From: Leucobacter allii
GTDB lineage: Bacteria; Actinomycetota; Actinomycetes; Actinomycetales; Microbacteriaceae
NCBI RefSeq assembly: GCF_022919155.1
Contig: NZ_CP095045.1
Span: 3,162,001 to 3,226,000 of the forward strand
Direction of reading: 5' to 3'
Length of the DNA: 64,000 nt
Position 1 is the stretch's first letter; every line of letters starts with the position of its first letter. The notes under the pieces are model-generated. The model was not told the DNA's origin. It was given only the letters and a program-made list of their open reading frames with translations, and made no database searches. Shown piece after piece: positions 61,789 to 64,000 of the stretch. A program made the position numbers and the translations under genes.

Positions 61789-61849
61789 GGCGATACGGGA
61801 GCGCGTTGAGGCGACACGCGCGCGCTCAGGCGATACGAGCGCGCGCTCA
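61789..61849. repeat. Three imperfect direct repeats at the 3' end of the Fur-family gene
   Basis: GGCGATACGGGAGCGCGTTGA (61789-61809), GGCGACACGCGCGCGCTCA (61810-61828) and GGCGATACGAGCGCGCGCTCA (61829-61849). The last unit includes the stop codon of the Fur-family gene. The other bases between 61594 and 61788 hold no clear element beyond a possible weak gluA promoter near 61660. Confidence 0.75.
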
Positions 61850-62236
61850 GGCGCGGCAGTCCGCGCAGATCCCGAAGAGATCGACGACGTGCTCGATCTC
61901 GGTGAAGCCGTGCTCGGCGCCGACGCGGCGCGTCCACTCCTCGACGACCGCGGCGGAGAGCTCGCGCGTCGCCCCGCAGCTGCGGCAGATGAGGTGATGG
62001 TGGTGCGTCGGGGTCTCGCACGAGCGGAAGAGGTTCTCGCCGTCGGGCGACTGCAGGGAGTCGGCCTCGCCGCTGTCGGCGAGGCCGCCGAGCGCGCGGT
62101 AGACGGTCGCGAGACCGATCGTCGAGCCGCCGTCGCGCAGCGCCTGGTGCAGTTCCTGCGCGCTCACGAAGCCCTCGCGCTCCGCGAGCGCCGATCGCAC
62201 CGCCTCGCGCTGCCAGGTATTCCGCTTCGGCTGCAC
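61847..62236 (-). CDS. Fur-family metalloregulator (Zur-like)
   Basis: 129 residues. Winged helix: NTWQREAVRSALAEREGFVSAQELHQALRDGGSTIGLATVYRALGGL region; metal sites HHHHLICRSCG and DLFGICADCRA with the paired CxxC motifs of the structural zinc, plus the His cluster. GTG start at 62236 with GGGAGG about 8 bases upstream. Adjacent to Zn/Mn permease genes and co-directional with them, so zinc-responsive Zur is more likely than Fur; Mur cannot be excluded. Confidence 0.88.
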   Translation of the reverse strand: MQPKRNTWQREAVRSALAEREGFVSAQELHQALRDGGSTIGLATVYRALGGLADSGEADSLQSPDGENLFRSCETPTHHHHLICRSCGATRELSAAVVEEWTRRVGAEHGFTEIEHVVDLFGICADCRA

Positions 62237-62273
62237 CTCGCACCTCCCGCTCGCTCGTCCGCCTCGCTCTGCC

Positions 62274-63134
62274 TCAACCGTAGCGAAGTTCCCGGAATTC
62301 CTCCTCCGCGCGCGGGTTCGCCACGGGCGCACGTCGCCGCGGGCGCAGCGCGCGGGCGAGCCATCGCCCGGCGAGCGCCAGCACGAACATGCCCGTGAGC
62401 ACGACGCCGACGGAGCCGCCGGCCGCGATCCCGAACTCGCGCGAGGCCCACAGCCCAATGAGCCCGCCGGCGACGCCGATGAGGGCCGCCAGCGGCGGGA
62501 TCCAGGCCAGCCGCGGCGCGAGCACCCGTGCCGCGGCGGCCGGGGCGATGAGCACGGCGACGCCGAGGATCGCGCCGACGGCCGGCATCGCGACGACGAC
62601 GGCGGCGGCGATCGCGCCGGTCACGGCGAGCTCGATCGGCCACACGCGGAAGCCGGAGGCCGCGTACCCGACCGGGTCGAAGGTGTGGAACAGGATCCGG
62701 CGGCCGAAGACCGCCGCCACGAGGAGCGTCACGACGAGCACGATCGCGGTGGCGGCGACGTCGCTCGGGGAGACGCCGAGGGGCGAGCCCACGAGCAGGG
62801 CCTCGACGGGCACGCCGAGCCCCGGCGTGAGCGCCGCGAGCAGCGTGCCGAGGGCGAAGCCGAAGGACAGCACGACGCCGCTCGTCACCTGGCGCCCCTG
62901 CCCGGGGATGCGCGCGAGCAGCGTCATGGCGAGCACCAGCAGGAGCGCGAAGAGCGCCTGGCCGATGAGCAGGTTCCAGCCGAGGATGGCGAAGGCGACG
63001 CCGCCGGGGAAGGTCGCGTGGCTGAGCGCCACGGCGAAGAACGAGCGCCGGCGCAGCACGATGAGCGTGCCCGCGACGGCGGAGAGCAGGCCGAGGAGCG
63101 CGAGCTCGAGCGCGGCGAGGGCGAAGTAGCTCAT
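62274..63134 (-). CDS. Zinc/manganese ABC transporter permease (ABC-3 family), second
   Basis: 286 residues, about eight membrane segments of the ZnuB/TroC/MntB family: VLRRRSFFAVALSHATFPGGVAFAIL, SGVVLSFGFALGTLLAAL, LLVGSPLGVSPSDV, VGAILGVAVLIAPAAAARVLA. ATGA overlap with the first permease. About 40 bases separate it from the Fur-family gene. Two different permeases in one operon are typical of Tro/Mnt-type systems. Confidence 0.9.
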   Translation of the reverse strand: MSYFALAALELALLGLLSAVAGTLIVLRRRSFFAVALSHATFPGGVAFAILGWNLLIGQALFALLLVLAMTLLARIPGQGRQVTSGVVLSFGFALGTLLAALTPGLGVPVEALLVGSPLGVSPSDVAATAIVLVVTLLVAAVFGRRILFHTFDPVGYAASGFRVWPIELAVTGAIAAAVVVAMPAVGAILGVAVLIAPAAAARVLAPRLAWIPPLAALIGVAGGLIGLWASREFGIAAGGSVGVVLTGMFVLALAGRWLARALRPRRRAPVANPRAEEEFRELRYG

Positions 63135-63988
63135 GCGGTCCTCCGGCGGCGCAGCGCCCCCGCGATCCGGCGCGCGAGCGCGGCGAGCACGTAGCCGGCG
63201 ACGAGGAGGAGCACGACGACCGCGCCGGGCGACACCGTCGCCCCGGCGCCGACCGACCACGCGAAGGACAGCCAGAGCCCGAGCGCGCCCGCCGCGAGCG
63301 GGAGCAGGATCGCGAGCGGGATGAGCGCGCCGAAGCGGCGGCTCACGAGGCGGGCGGCGGCCATCGGCACCGTGAGCAGCGCGATGACCATGAGCACGCC
63401 GAGTGCCTGGACGCCCGCGACGACGAGCAGGGCGACCGCGACGCCGAGCGCGAGATCGGCGCGGAGCACGCGGAACCCCGCGGCCTCGGCGCCGGCGGCG
63501 TCGAAGGCGCGGAAGAGCTGCGCCCGCCAGGTGACGCCCACGATGCCGACGGCCGCGAGTGCGACGACGAGGATCTGCCAGAGCTGCGCGTCCGTGACGG
63601 TGAGCAGCCGGCCGAAGAGCAGCTCCTGCAGCTGCGAGACGTACCCCTCCTGCCGGGAGACGAGCACCACGCCGAGGCTGAACAGCCCGGTGAGCACGAC
63701 CGCGATCGCGGCATCGGCGCCGACCCCGCCGCGGTGCTCGATGACCGTGAAGAGCACGGCGGCGAGCACCGCGGAGATCGCCGCGCCCGGGAGCAGCCCC
63801 GCCGTCCCGCCGACCGCCGCCCCGACCACGAGGCCGGGGAACACGGAGTGGACGAGACCGTCGCTCACGAACTCGAGCTCGCGGAAGCTGATGAAGAGGC
63901 CGACGACGCCCGCCGCGACCGCCAGGATCGCCACCGTCACGAGCCCGCGCCACATGAACGGCAGCGCGAAGGCCTCGACGGGCGACAC
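63131..63988 (-). CDS. Zinc/manganese ABC transporter permease (ABC-3 family), first (start may lie outside the window)
   Basis: At least 285 residues: ALPFMWRGLVTVAILAVAAGVVGLFISFRELEFVSDGLVHSVFPGLVV, VLTGLFSLGVVLVSRQEG, LFGRLLTVTDAQLW, GVQALGVLMVIALLTVPMAAARL. GTG at 63988 is the first start inside the window, but the frame stays open to the edge. The ATPase and binding-protein genes should follow outside to the right. Confidence 0.88.
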   Translation of the reverse strand: MSPVEAFALPFMWRGLVTVAILAVAAGVVGLFISFRELEFVSDGLVHSVFPGLVVGAAVGGTAGLLPGAAISAVLAAVLFTVIEHRGGVGADAAIAVVLTGLFSLGVVLVSRQEGYVSQLQELLFGRLLTVTDAQLWQILVVALAAVGIVGVTWRAQLFRAFDAAGAEAAGFRVLRADLALGVAVALLVVAGVQALGVLMVIALLTVPMAAARLVSRRFGALIPLAILLPLAAGALGLWLSFAWSVGAGATVSPGAVVVLLLVAGYVLAALARRIAGALRRRRTA

Positions 63989-64000
63989 GGCGTGCAGCAG

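Noticed and set aside
1..64000. Mobile elements, CRISPR arrays, tRNA or rRNA genes
   Set aside because: No transposase or integrase motif, no spaced direct-repeat array and no cloverleaf or rRNA signature was recognised on either strand.

Overview
High-GC DNA of an actinobacterium, most likely a Microbacteriaceae member (Leucobacter/Microbacterium type). Pointers are the codon use, GTG starts in GTGA overlaps, a CopD-CtaG fusion, the bifunctional-type dCTP deaminase, a gluABCD glutamate uptake operon and an rpmB-rpmG-rpsN operon. No transposase, phage gene, CRISPR array, tRNA or rRNA was seen. Almost every base is coding and no gene-free stretch exceeds about 260 bases.

Region 1 (1-27.5 kb) is a large oxidative catabolic island. 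It holds a flavin reductase fused to a GntR-like sensor, two flavin-dependent oxygenases of acyl-CoA-dehydrogenase fold, two vanillyl-alcohol-oxidase-like flavoproteins, a BBE-type FAD oxidase, two zinc alcohol dehydrogenases, several SDRs, two beta-hydroxyacid dehydrogenases, carboxymuconolactone-decarboxylase-like proteins, two metallo-beta-lactamase-fold hydrolases, an alpha/beta hydrolase, an amidohydrolase, an SsuABC/TauABC-type ABC importer and GntR and MarR regulators. Ten minus-strand genes (14299 to 4610) lie almost end to end, mostly with 4-base overlaps, and a lipoprotein hydrolase gene follows. Many functions occur in pairs. A dyad (TAGTT-N5-AACTA) recurs at the promoters of the reductase and both oxygenases, and GTATGAY recurs in five intergenic sites. 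The substrate cannot be read from the sequence; an oxygenated or phenolic aromatic taken up by the ABC importer is the best guess.

Region 2 (27.5-34.5 kb) is housekeeping: L-2-hydroxyglutarate oxidase, dCTP deaminase, malic enzyme, CopD-CtaG, a MetE-like methyltransferase and HU.

Region 3 (34.6-51.2 kb) is nitrogen/amino-acid catabolism in three modules. The first is a gabT/gabD-like pair with its FCD regulator, sharing an exact FadR-type operator. The second is a DoeA (ectoine hydrolase)-like M24 protein with an aminotransferase, an M20 deacylase, an SDR and a LysR regulator (apparently frameshifted). The third holds two maleate-isomerase-fold enzymes, DUF3830, RidA, an MHS transporter, a YtcJ amidohydrolase, an SDR and an FCD regulator, with related palindromes at both divergent promoters.

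Region 4 (51.3-64 kb) has ribosomal proteins S14, L33 and L28, an SGNH hydrolase, an RND exporter with an unusual coiled-coil insert, gluABCD followed by a threonine-synthase-like enzyme, a Fur/Zur-family regulator and two Zn/Mn ABC permeases running off the right edge.
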